64,000 nucleotides of DNA, taken from Candidatus Methanomethylophilus sp. 1R26 (GTDB lineage Archaea; Thermoplasmatota; Thermoplasmata; Methanomassiliicoccales; Methanomethylophilaceae). The notes beneath the pieces are model-generated. The model saw only the letters and a list, made by a program, of their open reading frames with translations. It did no database searches and was not told the origin of the DNA. A program made the position numbers and the translations under genes. Positions 55,406 to 64,000 of this stretch are shown one piece after another. Numbering within the stretch: position 1 is the first letter of the stretch; every line of letters starts with the position of its first letter. The stretch spans positions 1-64,000 of the forward strand of contig NZ_LOPS01000001.1 of assembly GCF_001481295.1 (NCBI RefSeq), in the 5' to 3' direction.

Positions 55406-55552
55406 ATGAACACGCAGAACAGCAATGATGCACCGGTTCAGAAGATGGACAAGGCTGAGAGGAAAGAGATGAAGGCCAGGAACAAGGCCGCCAAGCTCGA
55501 CAAGGCCTCGAAGAGCCTCTACAAGAACAAGACGTTCGTCAACAAGCACTGA
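55406..55552 (+). CDS. Small basic protein (48 residues)
   Basis: A short, highly charged protein (KMDKAERKEMKARNKAAKLD, then SLYKNKTFVNKH) starting at ATG 55406 after GGAGAAGG at good spacing. The Lys/Ala-rich helix suggests binding to RNA or the ribosome, which is only a guess. It stands alone between the divergent ChlI gene and the cobalt importer. No family recognised. Confidence 0.55.
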   Translation: MNTQNSNDAPVQKMDKAERKEMKARNKAAKLDKASKSLYKNKTFVNKH

Positions 55553-55705
55553 GATGCCGCACGGCACGTGGCCCCTGCATTCTGTCGGGCCCGTGTCCGT
55601 TCGGGCAGGCGGGAGCCCCGTCTGCCCGGTCCTTTAAACTTCTGACATTTTCCAGGTCTTCTTCGATAATGTATAAGTAATCGGGTCCGTCATTACTCCA
55701 CAGCA

Positions 55706-55722
55706 TTGGCTAATAAATCCAA
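55706..55722 (+). promoter_or_regulatory. 17-bp operator of the cobalt importer
   Basis: TTGGCTAATAAATCCAA matches the motif with one mismatch and contains a TAATAAAT core. A second TATA-like ATGTATAAG lies at about 55668. The coding start is about 70 bases downstream, leaving a leader with a strong ribosome binding site. Confidence 0.7.
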
Positions 55723-55790
55723 TCTATGACTGGGGCCGCCGGCCGGTCCTGTGTCCGCGCAGTCAGGGCGCGGGAACAGGAGGTAAATGT

Positions 55791-56855
55791 CTGCACATAA
55801 TGGAAGGTTACCTCCCGCTGGAATGGTGCATCATCTGGTATCTCGTGATGATCCCGTTCGTGGCGCTGGGGTTCAGGAAGATCGTCGGGATCGTGCGCTC
55901 GCATCCGGAGCAGAGGATGCTGGTGGCCCTTTCGGGGGCGTTCATATTCCTGCTCTCATCGCTTAAGCTGCCGTCCGTCACCGGATCGAGCTCCCATCCG
56001 ACCGGAACAGGGCTCTCCGTCGTCCTTTACGGAGTGTTTGTTTGTTCTTCGCTCTCTATGATCGTCCTGATATTCCAGGCCCTGCTCCTCGCCCACGGAG
56101 GGATAACCACCCTGGGCGCGAACTGCGTCTCCATGGGCATCATCGGGCCGGCCGCCGGCCTCCTGGCATGGAGGCTGCTCAGAGGGCTCCGCGTCAGAGT
56201 CGTTCCCTCGATGTTCGCGGCGGCGTTCTTCGCAGACCTCACGACATATGTGGTCACAGCGGTGCAGCTGACCATCTGCTACCACAGCAGCGGATGGGGG
56301 GAGGCGTTCGCCGACTTCATGACCACGTACGCAGTGACCCAGATCCCCCTTTCCTTCGTCGAGGGCATACTGTTCGCCATGTTCGCGAAGTACCTGCTCA
56401 TCACGCGCCCCGACATATTCGGCCAGGACAAGCCGGACAAGCCGGTCAACTGGAAGGCGTATGCGGCCGGGTTCGCGGTCATCGCCGTCGCTCTGGTGGC
56501 GATCCTCGCCTACGGAGATTCCCAGGGCATGGACTTCGGCGGGTCCGACGATGCCGGTTCCGGCGATATCGCAGACAACAACGGCGGCAGCTACGAACCG
56601 TGGACCTCCGGTATCTGGGGCGATTATGAGCTTCCCGGCGAGACGGAATCGATGCTCTTCGCCCTGCAGGCGGCCATCGGCGCCCTGATCATCGGCTACT
56701 TCATCGGGATACAGCACGCCAAGAAGAAATCCTCCGTGCCTCCTCCCGGTCCGGCCGTTACGGATTCCGACCGCAGCGAGAAGAAGGACGAAGAGGAGAT
56801 CCTCGAGAGGATCTACGAGTTCCGAGGCGGGGCAGGATGGCGCGCGGGCTTATAA
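55791..56855 (+). CDS. cbiM: Cobalt ECF importer substrate subunit CbiM fused to CbiN
   Basis: About 354 residues. The N-terminal part is CbiM (seven-helix S-component): HIMEGYLP at the very start and AHGGITTLGANCVSMGIIGP. The C-terminal 130 residues are CbiN-like (DFGGSDDAG, LPGETESMLFALQAAIGALIIGY), so this is a CbiMN fusion. The start is odd: the conserved Met-His-Ile-Met N-terminus is encoded as CTG CAC ATA ATG, with AGGAGGT (55778-55784) placed ideally for CTG at 55791. The ATG at 55800 would lose the metal-binding His2. It overlaps cbiQ by 19 bases. Confidence 0.88.
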   Translation: MHIMEGYLPLEWCIIWYLVMIPFVALGFRKIVGIVRSHPEQRMLVALSGAFIFLLSSLKLPSVTGSSSHPTGTGLSVVLYGVFVCSSLSMIVLIFQALLLAHGGITTLGANCVSMGIIGPAAGLLAWRLLRGLRVRVVPSMFAAAFFADLTTYVVTAVQLTICYHSSGWGEAFADFMTTYAVTQIPLSFVEGILFAMFAKYLLITRPDIFGQDKPDKPVNWKAYAAGFAVIAVALVAILAYGDSQGMDFGGSDDAGSGDIADNNGGSYEPWTSGIWGDYELPGETESMLFALQAAIGALIIGYFIGIQHAKKKSSVPPPGPAVTDSDRSEKKDEEEILERIYEFRGGAGWRAGL

Positions 56856-57682
56856 GCGACCAGGTGGAGATGGACGAGCTGGCATACAGCTCGCGCATGG
56901 CCGACTGGTCCCCCCTCGGGAAGCTCCTCTTCACCGTTCTCCTGCTGATAACCGGGCTCCTGACCCAGAGCATAGCCGTCCCGATGGCCGCGTTCTGCAT
57001 CGGCCTGGGCCTGATGGCCTACTCCACCAATATGAAGCTCCCGCCGGTGATAGCGCTGGCCATCGCCGAGGCGGTGCTCATAATGGTCATCGGCTGCGGG
57101 ATGATCTCCATCCTCGGGGACAAGTCCCAGCCTGCCCTGATGGAAGGGAAGCTGCTGTGGTTCGACATGTACATGACCGAGGACAGCTTCAACCAGGCCT
57201 GGCTGGTCTTCTTCAGGGCGATAGCCGGCGTGACTCTCATGCTGGCCTTCGCCAGCTCCACGCCGATACCCCATCTGACGCAGGCATGCAGGAAACTGCA
57301 TCTTCCCAGGGAGATTATCGAGATCGTGGTGCTGATCTACCGCTACGCCTTCCTCCTGCTGGAGAGGATGCTGGTGCTCATCAAGGCCGCCCAATGCCGC
57401 CTCGGGTACAACGGGGGCCTGCGCACGATCAGAGCATATGCTGGGGCCATGGTGGGGACGTTCCTGTTCTCCATGGAGATAGCCGAGAAATCGGACGCCG
57501 CCCTGGCGAGCAGGAACTACCTGGGAGTGTTCCCGGTCTACCGTCGCCCCAAGGGGATCTCGGCCGCCTGGGTCATCGCATCGCTGGCATGCGCGGCCTG
57601 CCTCTGGTGCTTCGGAGAGTACGCAGTCGACTGGAACGGGATGGCGGAGCTCTTCTCGCCGCTCTTCGGGTGGGGCCTGTGA
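56837..57682 (+). CDS. cbiQ: Cobalt ECF importer transmembrane subunit
   Basis: 281 residues with about five or six helices. LAYSSRMADWSPLGKLLFTV at the start, and ASSTPIPHLTQACRKLHLPR with RLGYNGGLRTIRAYA, which includes the coupling helix region, are typical of CbiQ. It links the CbiO ATPases to CbiMN. Start ATG 56837 lies inside cbiM; its stop overlaps the GTG of the first cbiO. Confidence 0.92.
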   Translation: MARGLISDQVEMDELAYSSRMADWSPLGKLLFTVLLLITGLLTQSIAVPMAAFCIGLGLMAYSTNMKLPPVIALAIAEAVLIMVIGCGMISILGDKSQPALMEGKLLWFDMYMTEDSFNQAWLVFFRAIAGVTLMLAFASSTPIPHLTQACRKLHLPREIIEIVVLIYRYAFLLLERMLVLIKAAQCRLGYNGGLRTIRAYAGAMVGTFLFSMEIAEKSDAALASRNYLGVFPVYRRPKGISAAWVIASLACAACLWCFGEYAVDWNGMAELFSPLFGWGL

Positions 57683-58830
57683 GTGGCAGCGTGTTCAGGC
57701 TGGAAGGCGTGTCCTACAGCTACGGCAGCTCCGGCCGCAAGGCGCTCGACAGCGTCACTCTCGATATAGAGGAAGGGTCCCGCACCGCGATCCTGGGGGC
57801 CAACGGGTCCGGGAAGTCCACCATGTTCTACTCCATGGACGGCGTGTACAGGCCGTCGGAGGGGCAGGTGCTCCACCGCGGGAAGCCGATATCATACACG
57901 GTCCCGGGGCTCACATGCCTGCGCGCGGACGTTTCCGTGGTCCTGCAGAACCCGGACGAGCAGATGTTCTCCTCCACAGTGGAGGACGATGTCGCCTTCG
58001 GGGCTGTGAACACCGGCGCCACCAGGAAGGACATCGACAGGAGGATCGACGGGGCGCTGCGCCTGGTCCGCATGACGGAGTACCGCCGCACTCCTCTGCA
58101 CCAGCTTTCCGGAGGGCAGAGGAAGAGGGTATCGATCGCCGGCGCCCTCGCTGTCCGTCCGCGGGTGCTGATAATGGACGAGCCCACCGCCGGGCTGGAC
58201 CCGCAGGCGTACATGGAGGTCATGGAGCTCGCAGAAAGGCTCCGCCTGATGGGAGTCACCTTGATAATCTCCACCCACGACGTGGACCTGGCATATTCAT
58301 AGGCGGACAAGGTTCATGTGATGAACGCCGGGAAGCATGTCTACGAGGGCAGTTCCGAAGGGTTCTACAGGGACCCGGCTGCCGTCCGCGCCTGCGGGCT
58401 GTTCAGGCCGGCGGTCTACGAGATGAACGATGCCCTGTCAAGGATGTCCGGGTCCGCCCCGGACCCATACCCGAGGACGGTCGGGGAATATCTGGCCAAA
58501 TTCGGGGGCTCGGGAAAGGCCGGCACCGTATATTGCGTGAGCTGCCCGTCTGACGGGGAGGGCGTGGCCGAGAGGTACGCCGAAGAGGTAAGCAGGGCGG
58601 GGGAGGATTCCCGCCGCGGGATAACCGGCATGGATTCCAGGGATGCAGTGTCTGCCGCCCGCCTGAAGGCTGACTTCTATTTCGGCGGGATAGACTCGTG
58701 CCTCGCCGAGGCCGTCCTCGGCAGGGATTCCGTGCTGATATTCGATAAGGTCTACGCTCCGCTTGTAAAGGAGAGGGCGGAGAGGATCAGGAGCTTCGGC
58801 TCCGATGTGGAGCTGGAGGGGGACATATGA
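57679..58830 (+). CDS. cbiO: Cobalt ECF importer ATPase, first copy, with in-frame TAG
   Basis: 384 codons from GTG 57679 (GTG 57691 also possible). Walker A GANGSGKSTMFY, Q-loop in VVLQNPDEQMFS, signature LSGGQRKRVSIAG and Walker B VLIMDEPTAGLDPQ are intact. At 58300-58302 a TAG stands within LAYS-TAG-ADKVHVMNAGK. The second cbiO has Trp there (LIYSWAQEIHVMRHGK), so TGG to TAG is a single change. The same frame then runs open to a TGA at 58828-58830. If the TAG is not read, most of the last helix and a 90-residue C-terminal domain are lost, though the ATPase motifs remain. Confidence 0.85.
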
Positions 58831-60020
58831 CGGACACGCCGATAATGGAGCTCAGGGACGTCGCCTTCAGCTACGGCCGCGGTAAAGGGAAGGCGCTGGA
58901 CGGCCTCAGCCTGAAGGTCCGCAGGGGGTCCAGGACAGCGGTCATCGGGGCGAACGGCGCCGGGAAGTCCACGATGTTCTGGAACATGAACGGGATCTAC
59001 CGTCCCGATTCGGGCGAGGTGCTGTATGATGGCATCCCGCTGAAATACGGCCGCCGTGCGCTCACCAGGCTCCGTTCCGACGTAGCGGTCCTCTTCCAGA
59101 ACCCCGATGAGATGCTCTTCCGCCCCATCGTGGGGCAGGATGTTGCCTTCGGCCCGGAGAACATGAAGCTTCCGAAGAGAGAGGTGGAGTCGCGCGTTTC
59201 CGAGGCCCTCCGTATGGTCGGCATGGAGGAGTACCGCGACAGTCCCGTCATGAAGCTCTCCTACGGCCAGAGGAAGAGGGTCGCCATCGCAGGCATCATC
59301 GCGATGATGCCCCGCCTTCTGATCATGGACGAGCCCACCGCCGGCCTGGACCCGCAGATGGCCTCCGAGGTCATGGAGATAGCCAGGCAGCTGAACGAAG
59401 AGGGCGTGACCGTGGTGATGGCGTCTCATGACACCGATCTGATCTATTCATGGGCGCAGGAGATCCATGTCATGAGGCACGGGAAGTGCGTTTACTCGGG
59501 GGACCCGGACGGTTTCTTCTCGGACGGGACCGCTGTGTACCTGGCGGGGCTGATGCCTCCGCGCATATTCCTGATGAACAGGGGGCTCTGCGAGCTGCGC
59601 GGGAAGGACCCCGCGCCCTATCCGAGGACCTATGCCCAGCTGATCTGCAAGACAGCGGAGCGCGGGGGTAACGCCGGGAAGGTAAGCATCCTGCCCGTTT
59701 CCAACGGCTGCGATGTCCTCGATGTGAAGGAATCCCTCTCCGCAGCGGGGCTGCTGGATGTTCCCAAAGGGGTCTGCGGCAGAAGTGCCAGATGCGCCGA
59801 GGGACTCCTGACCAGGGCACGCATAGACTATGTATGCGGAGCAGCGGAGGCCTCCATGGCCAGGGCGATGGAGGGCACCGACACGGCGCTCATCTGCGAT
59901 CCTGCGATGGTGGACTCCGTGCTGTCGTCGCTTGAGTTCTCCGAGCGCTGCGGATGGGGGACGATACCCCATGAGGTCCTTCCCGAGTGCGTGCACAGGG
60001 ACAGAGGAACCGGGAACTGA
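58827..60020 (+). CDS. cbiO: Cobalt ECF importer ATPase, second copy
   Basis: 397 residues. Walker A GANGAGKSTMFWN, signature LSYGQRKRVAIAG, Walker B LLIMDEPTAGLDPQ and an H-loop histidine in MASHDTDLIYS. A usual CbiO is about 270 residues; this one has an extra C-terminal domain with VSNGCDVLDV and RIDYVCGAAEASMARAMEG, similar to the tail of the first copy (ADFYFGGIDSCLAEAVLG). The two ATPases probably form a heterodimer under CbiQ. ATG 58827 overlaps the first copy's stop. Confidence 0.9.
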   Translation: MTDTPIMELRDVAFSYGRGKGKALDGLSLKVRRGSRTAVIGANGAGKSTMFWNMNGIYRPDSGEVLYDGIPLKYGRRALTRLRSDVAVLFQNPDEMLFRPIVGQDVAFGPENMKLPKREVESRVSEALRMVGMEEYRDSPVMKLSYGQRKRVAIAGIIAMMPRLLIMDEPTAGLDPQMASEVMEIARQLNEEGVTVVMASHDTDLIYSWAQEIHVMRHGKCVYSGDPDGFFSDGTAVYLAGLMPPRIFLMNRGLCELRGKDPAPYPRTYAQLICKTAERGGNAGKVSILPVSNGCDVLDVKESLSAAGLLDVPKGVCGRSARCAEGLLTRARIDYVCGAAEASMARAMEGTDTALICDPAMVDSVLSSLEFSERCGWGTIPHEVLPECVHRDRGTGN

Positions 60021-60094
60021 CTGATCCGGGACATCAACGCATGCTTTTCGAAAGCGTCTCCGCCGAATCAGGAGCAGGACAAGAACTGGATGAG

Positions 60095-60167
60095 TGCATT
60101 CGTCGGGATTCGAACCCGAGTAGCAAGCTTGGAAGGCTTGAATCCTAACCAACTAGATTACGAATGC
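60095..60167 (-). tRNA. tRNA-Gly (TCC)
   Basis: A 73-base cloverleaf on the minus strand. Acceptor GCATTCG/CGAATGC, anticodon stem CAAGC/GCTTG around CTTCCAA (anticodon TCC), T-loop GGGTTCGAATCCC, discriminator A. A TATA-like TTATATACGG lies upstream at about 60190-60200. Confidence 0.95.
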
Positions 60168-60300
60168 GCTTAGAAGTCGGATATTTTGAATCCGTATATA
60201 ACACTTTTCGACAGATGCTGAAGTCCAGCCAGAACGGGACGGGCTGGAATGAAAATCAAGGGTTAGGGGACGGGTCTCCCCCGTCCCCGGGGTTTACTGC

Positions 60301-60993
60301 TCAGGCTTCCTGCATAGGGTCGCAGAGGACGTACTTCCAGACGGCCCAGGCGATCGCAGCGCCGATGAGGGGCGCGATGATGAACACCCAGACGTCTCCG
60401 GCATTGCCGACATCGGCGATGGCGTCGACGATAGCGGGGCCGATGGACCTGGCGGGGTTGACGGAGGTTCCGGTCAGGTTGATCCCGATGAAGTGGACCA
60501 TGGTCAGGGTGAGGCCGATGAAGAGTCCGGCGTACTTGTCCATGCCGTTCTTGGCGGTGGCCGCCAGGGCGACGAGGACGAAGACGAAGGTCAGGACGAC
60601 CTCGATCAGGATGGAGTATGCGACGTCGTCATGGACGAGGTGGTTGGACCCGACGCTGGTGAGATCGTCGAGAGCACAGTCGTTCATTCCCATGGCGAAC
60701 AGGGCGACGACGAAGGCACCGATGATGGCGCCGATGACCTGGAAGATGAAGTAGAACACGAACTCGGTCCAGGTGATCCTCTTGTCGAGGGCCATGCCGA
60801 GCGAGACAGCGGGGTTGAGGTGGCAGCCCGAGATCTGTCCGACAGTAACCGACATGACGACTACAGACAGACCGAAAGCGAAGGCAGTGGCCACGAGATC
60901 GCCGGTCAGGACAGCGGTCCCGACACCGGCGAGCACGAGGACGAAAGTGCCGACCAGCTCAGCCATGTATTTCCTTATTTCAATTGCATCCAT
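60301..60993 (-). CDS. Aquaporin/glycerol facilitator family channel (MIP)
   Basis: 230 residues, six helices. Two NPA boxes are present, CHLNPAVSLGMAL and TSVNPARSIGPAI, with Arg after the second as in the selectivity filter. It passes water or small neutral solutes. The ATG at 60993 (MDAIEIRKYMAELVGTF) is preferred; the long upstream frame lacks homology. Confidence 0.92.
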   Translation of the reverse strand: MDAIEIRKYMAELVGTFVLVLAGVGTAVLTGDLVATAFAFGLSVVVMSVTVGQISGCHLNPAVSLGMALDKRITWTEFVFYFIFQVIGAIIGAFVVALFAMGMNDCALDDLTSVGSNHLVHDDVAYSILIEVVLTFVFVLVALAATAKNGMDKYAGLFIGLTLTMVHFIGINLTGTSVNPARSIGPAIVDAIADVGNAGDVWVFIIAPLIGAAIAWAVWKYVLCDPMQEA

Positions 60994-61244
60994 TTTATGC
61001 CCCCTCTGCCTGAGCAGAGAGTATCCTGCCAACCTCTCAGACCATATTAACGCTTTTTCATCGTACGGATACTGGAAATCACTCTCTCTAATATCTGGCA
61101 CATTATGTAAGCCCGAGACTTCCATGCCGGCGTAAAATAACGCTCCCGCCTGCTGGCACATCATAAACGGATGCGTCCGCACTCTCAGCGGACCTTTTCC
61201 CATACCTACAAATATTAATTATAAGGCAAACCTTAGCCCCAGGC

Positions 61245-64000
61245 ATGAACGGAAGGCCGGTCTTCGGCAATAAGACCGAGACCGAGGAATGGGAAGCCGT
61301 CCAGAGGATCGACCGTGCTAAGGACAAGGTCAAAGCCCTGTCCGACATCATCGTCAAGATCACCCTCTCGGACGGGCCGGTGCACTCAGCCATTCTCACA
61401 GATGTCATCAACAGGGTTGCGGAGCACAATGACGTCGATGACTGGGAGAACATTCTGAAAGACATGGTGGCCAAGAAGCGCCCGCAGGACACCCGTCCGG
61501 TGCTGGCGGCGGCCGAATACTGCGTCAAGATGGGCAGGGCGGACCTTGCCAAGGAATATCTGGATACAGTCAAGGAGACCTCGGACGTGCCCATGGCCTG
61601 CGTGGCGTGGGCGAAGTACCTGGACCTCATCGGGGACGCCAAGGGCGCCGTAAGGCAGCTCTACACTGCGATATCCAGCGACCCCTGCTGCAGGGAAGCG
61701 TACCTGATGCTCGAGAAGCTCGACCCGGAGAACGACTGGGAAGACCTGATGGCCTGCGAGTGCATATGGGCGAAGGAGCCGTTCGACGAGCCCCCGGAGA
61801 AGAACACTCCCGAGCACGATCTTTACGGGATATACCGCGAGTGGTTCGTGGACGGCGGGGAGAAGGCAACCCATGCCCAGACCCTGCTCACCAACCACAA
61901 GCTGTTCAACGAGGGCGAGAGCATGTTCCTCACCGTCCGCGCCAGAATGGCAGTGTCCGAGCGCGACTGGACCGTCGCCGAGAAGATGTACAGCGCCGCC
62001 ACCGCCGGCAGGCGCGTCGGCCCTGCCATGCTCTGCGAGATCGCCGAGATGTACGCCGCCCAGGGCGATTACGGGAAGGCCCTCTCCAAATACCGCGATG
62101 CCGAGGCCAGCGATCCCGGGTCGGCCAGGGTGGCCATGGGCCTCATTGACTCCTACACCGGTCTCGGGAAGGTCAACGAGGCCGTAGAGGTCACCAAGGA
62201 GTTCCTGCCCTCCGAGACCTCCGGGTACGATGCCTATCTGCACGTGGCAGATATCCTGCTGAAGAAAGGGTACCTTGACGAGGCGTACTCCAACGCCGAG
62301 AGCGTGTTCACCACATATCCCAACGACTGCAGGACATCAGTTCTCCTCTCGAGGATATCCATGGCCCGCGGCGACACTGTGTCCGCCAGGAACCAGGCCA
62401 AGGATGCTGTCCATGCCGATCCCAAGGACCCGGAGGCCCTCGCCCACATGTCGAAGGTCTGCCTGGCCGGAGGGGACATAAAATCGGCCGTCAAGTACGG
62501 CAGGAAGGCCGTCAAGTACGGCCCATCCAATGTCAATGCCCACATCTCGCTGATGGAGGCGTACCGCCAGTCCGGTGACAGCGGCAAGACCATCTCGGAG
62601 TGCCAGGCGGTCCTGGCGCTCGACGGGAGCAACACTGAGGCGTCAGACACCCTGGCGAGCCTTCAGTTCGAGGCGTCTCAGCGCACCCGCACCGAAGACC
62701 TCTCGTCCAAGATCGAAGGCGAGGATGCGTTCGTCCAGAAGCTCAGCGACCTGATCGCCGCCGGGGATTACGACGAGGCGCTCACCCTATGCTCGACCCA
62801 TGAGTCCCAGTTCGGGGGCCTCGCCATCGTCCGCAGGCTCAGGGGCAACGCTGAGTACGCGCTCGGGCAGTACGCCAAGGCGTCCGCGTCATATGCGAGC
62901 GCCGTCGCCGTCCAGCAGGATGCCGAGACCTGGTATTCCAAAGGTATGGCCGACGAGGCCCTCGGGGACCTGGAATCGGCCGAGTCGTCCTATGACAGGG
63001 CGATCATGATGGATATCAAGAACGACAAGTACTGGATATCCAAAGGCTGCGTCCAGGAGAAGAAGGGAGACCGCGCCGAGGCCGTCAAGTCCTTCAACCG
63101 CGCCATCGAGTTGAACCCTGTGTCCTCGTACGCCCTGGCGAGGAAGGCGGCCATATTTGCCGAGGAAGGCCGTTACGAGGATGCGCTGCACTATCTGTCC
63201 ATGGCGGGCATGGTGGAGCCCAACAACGATGCCATCTACGCCCTGCGCATGAAGATCTGCCTGAAGGCCAGCAGGTACCGCGAGGTCATCGACATCGGCA
63301 CCAAGCTCCTCAGGAGCAAGAGCGAGCCCGACGACACCATCGTGTACTGCATCGTGCAGGCGTACATCGGCTCCGGCGATACTTCCGGAGCTGAGAAGGT
63401 CCTGGAGAAGCCGCTCAGGAACAACCCCGAGTCGGAGATCCTCATGCGCGCATCGAGGGACCTCTATGTCGCCATGAGCAGGAACGATGAGATCATCCAG
63501 GTCTGCCGCGCGCTCCTCAGGGTGGCGCCGCATGATAGGGTGACCAAGAAGGACCTCGCAGACGCTCTCTTCCGCACCGGGAAGGGGGAGGAGGCGGCGT
63601 CCATCTACGCATCTCTCAGCGAGTCCGCCTCGTCCGAGAAGATCGATGACGCCGGTTCCATGAAGGACCCGGAGGCCAACATGGCGGTCGCCAGGTCGCT
63701 GATGGAGGCGAGGGACTACGTCGGGGCCGGGAAGATGGCCGACCGTGCGCTCAACGCGGACCCCAACAACACCGACTACATCCTCTTCAGGGCCTCGCTG
63801 TACCGCGTCAGCGACAGTGCCAGGATAGCAGAGGCATACCTCTCGCAGAACATCCAGAGGACCCTGCGGCCGCCCCGCTGTACGTTTACGCAGGCGACCT
63901 GCGCGTAGAGGAAGAGGATTACGAGGGGGCCATCGAGGCCTACAACAAAGCGATGGAGAAGGGGATCAAATCCGCTTCCCTGTACGATAAGCTCGGAGCA
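61245..64000 (+). CDS. Large TPR-repeat protein (runs off the window, one frameshift)
   Basis: More than 910 residues made mostly of tetratricopeptide repeats. Clear copies include WISKGCVQEKKGDRAEAV followed by FNRAIELNP, and AEMYAAQGDYGKALSKYRDAE. No signal or membrane segment is present, so it is a cytosolic scaffold. The frame shifts near 63858; the other frame goes on with LYVYAGDLRVEEEDYEGAIE past the edge. A+T-rich promoter DNA (AATATTAATTATAAGG, about 61211) precedes the ATG. Partner unknown. Confidence 0.85.

Noticed and set aside
55723-55790. Cobalamin or other riboswitch in the CbiM leader
   Set aside because: The leader is too short for a B12 element, has no B12-box-like sequence, and control is better explained by the operator.
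1-64000. CRISPR array, rRNA genes, integrated virus or replication origin
   Set aside because: I saw no regularly spaced repeats, rRNA sequence, integrase or capsid genes, or origin-type repeat clusters with cdc6/orc1. Only an IS110-like fragment indicates mobile DNA.

Overview
The window reads as a chromosome segment from a methanogen-like archaeon, most likely of the Methanomassiliicoccales (Thermoplasmatota). Archaeal TATA boxes lie about 25-30 bases ahead of starts, and several messages look leaderless. The gene set includes a four-subunit pyruvate:ferredoxin oxidoreductase, PEP synthase, archaeosine synthase, PyrB/PyrI, archaeal ATPases and a CbiMN cobalt importer. Almost every gene stops at TGA or TAA. 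TAG is nearly absent as a stop but occurs inside two otherwise open genes, which fits a pyrrolysine-decoding organism. No mcr, rRNA or pyl gene lies in the window, so the lineage is an inference. Around twenty conserved genes are broken by single-base shifts, nearly all in G/C-rich runs. I treat these as probable sequence errors and annotate the genes as whole.

Left part (1-20 kb): after an IS110-like transposase remnant and an aldo/keto reductase comes a CobN-class chelatase large subunit. It faces a convergent operon of an ABC-2 transporter, a nitrogenase-like NifH-NifD fusion and a NifK-like partner. Next are a FecBDE-type importer operon with a methyltransferase, and a divergent operon of a FecE-type ATPase, four corrin-ring genes (cbiL, cbiF, cbiH, cbiC) and a second ABC-2 transporter. 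Middle part (20-34 kb): a TOPRIM protein, Sel1-repeat protein, RNase HI and PanD, then three more FecB/FecD importer sets. Two of these have binding proteins with dockerin-like repeats and two different permeases, but no ATPase.

Right part (34-64 kb): mostly housekeeping genes (CBS-ParB protein, AGCS symporter, ppsA, archaeal ATPase, porCDAB, DUF92, a nucleotide kinase, pyrI/pyrB, arcS plus a PUA protein, DUF368). A small accessory island at 44-45.9 kb interrupts them. Then come ChlD- and ChlI-like chelatase AAA+ subunits, the cobalt importer cbiMN-cbiQ-cbiO-cbiO, tRNA-Gly, an aquaporin and a large TPR protein running off the edge.

The unifying signal is a 17-base inverted repeat, TTGGAT-N5-ATCCAA, seen nine times plus one degenerate copy. 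It sits at the promoters of the chelatase large subunit, the nitrogenase-like operon, the cbi operon, both dockerin importers, the ChlI/ChlD operon and the cobalt importer. I infer one metal- or corrinoid-responsive regulon that joins metal and tetrapyrrole uptake, metal insertion, a nitrogenase-like reductase and two ABC-2 transporters. The substrate of the reductase/chelatase pair is unknown, and this is the best candidate for an undescribed system here.
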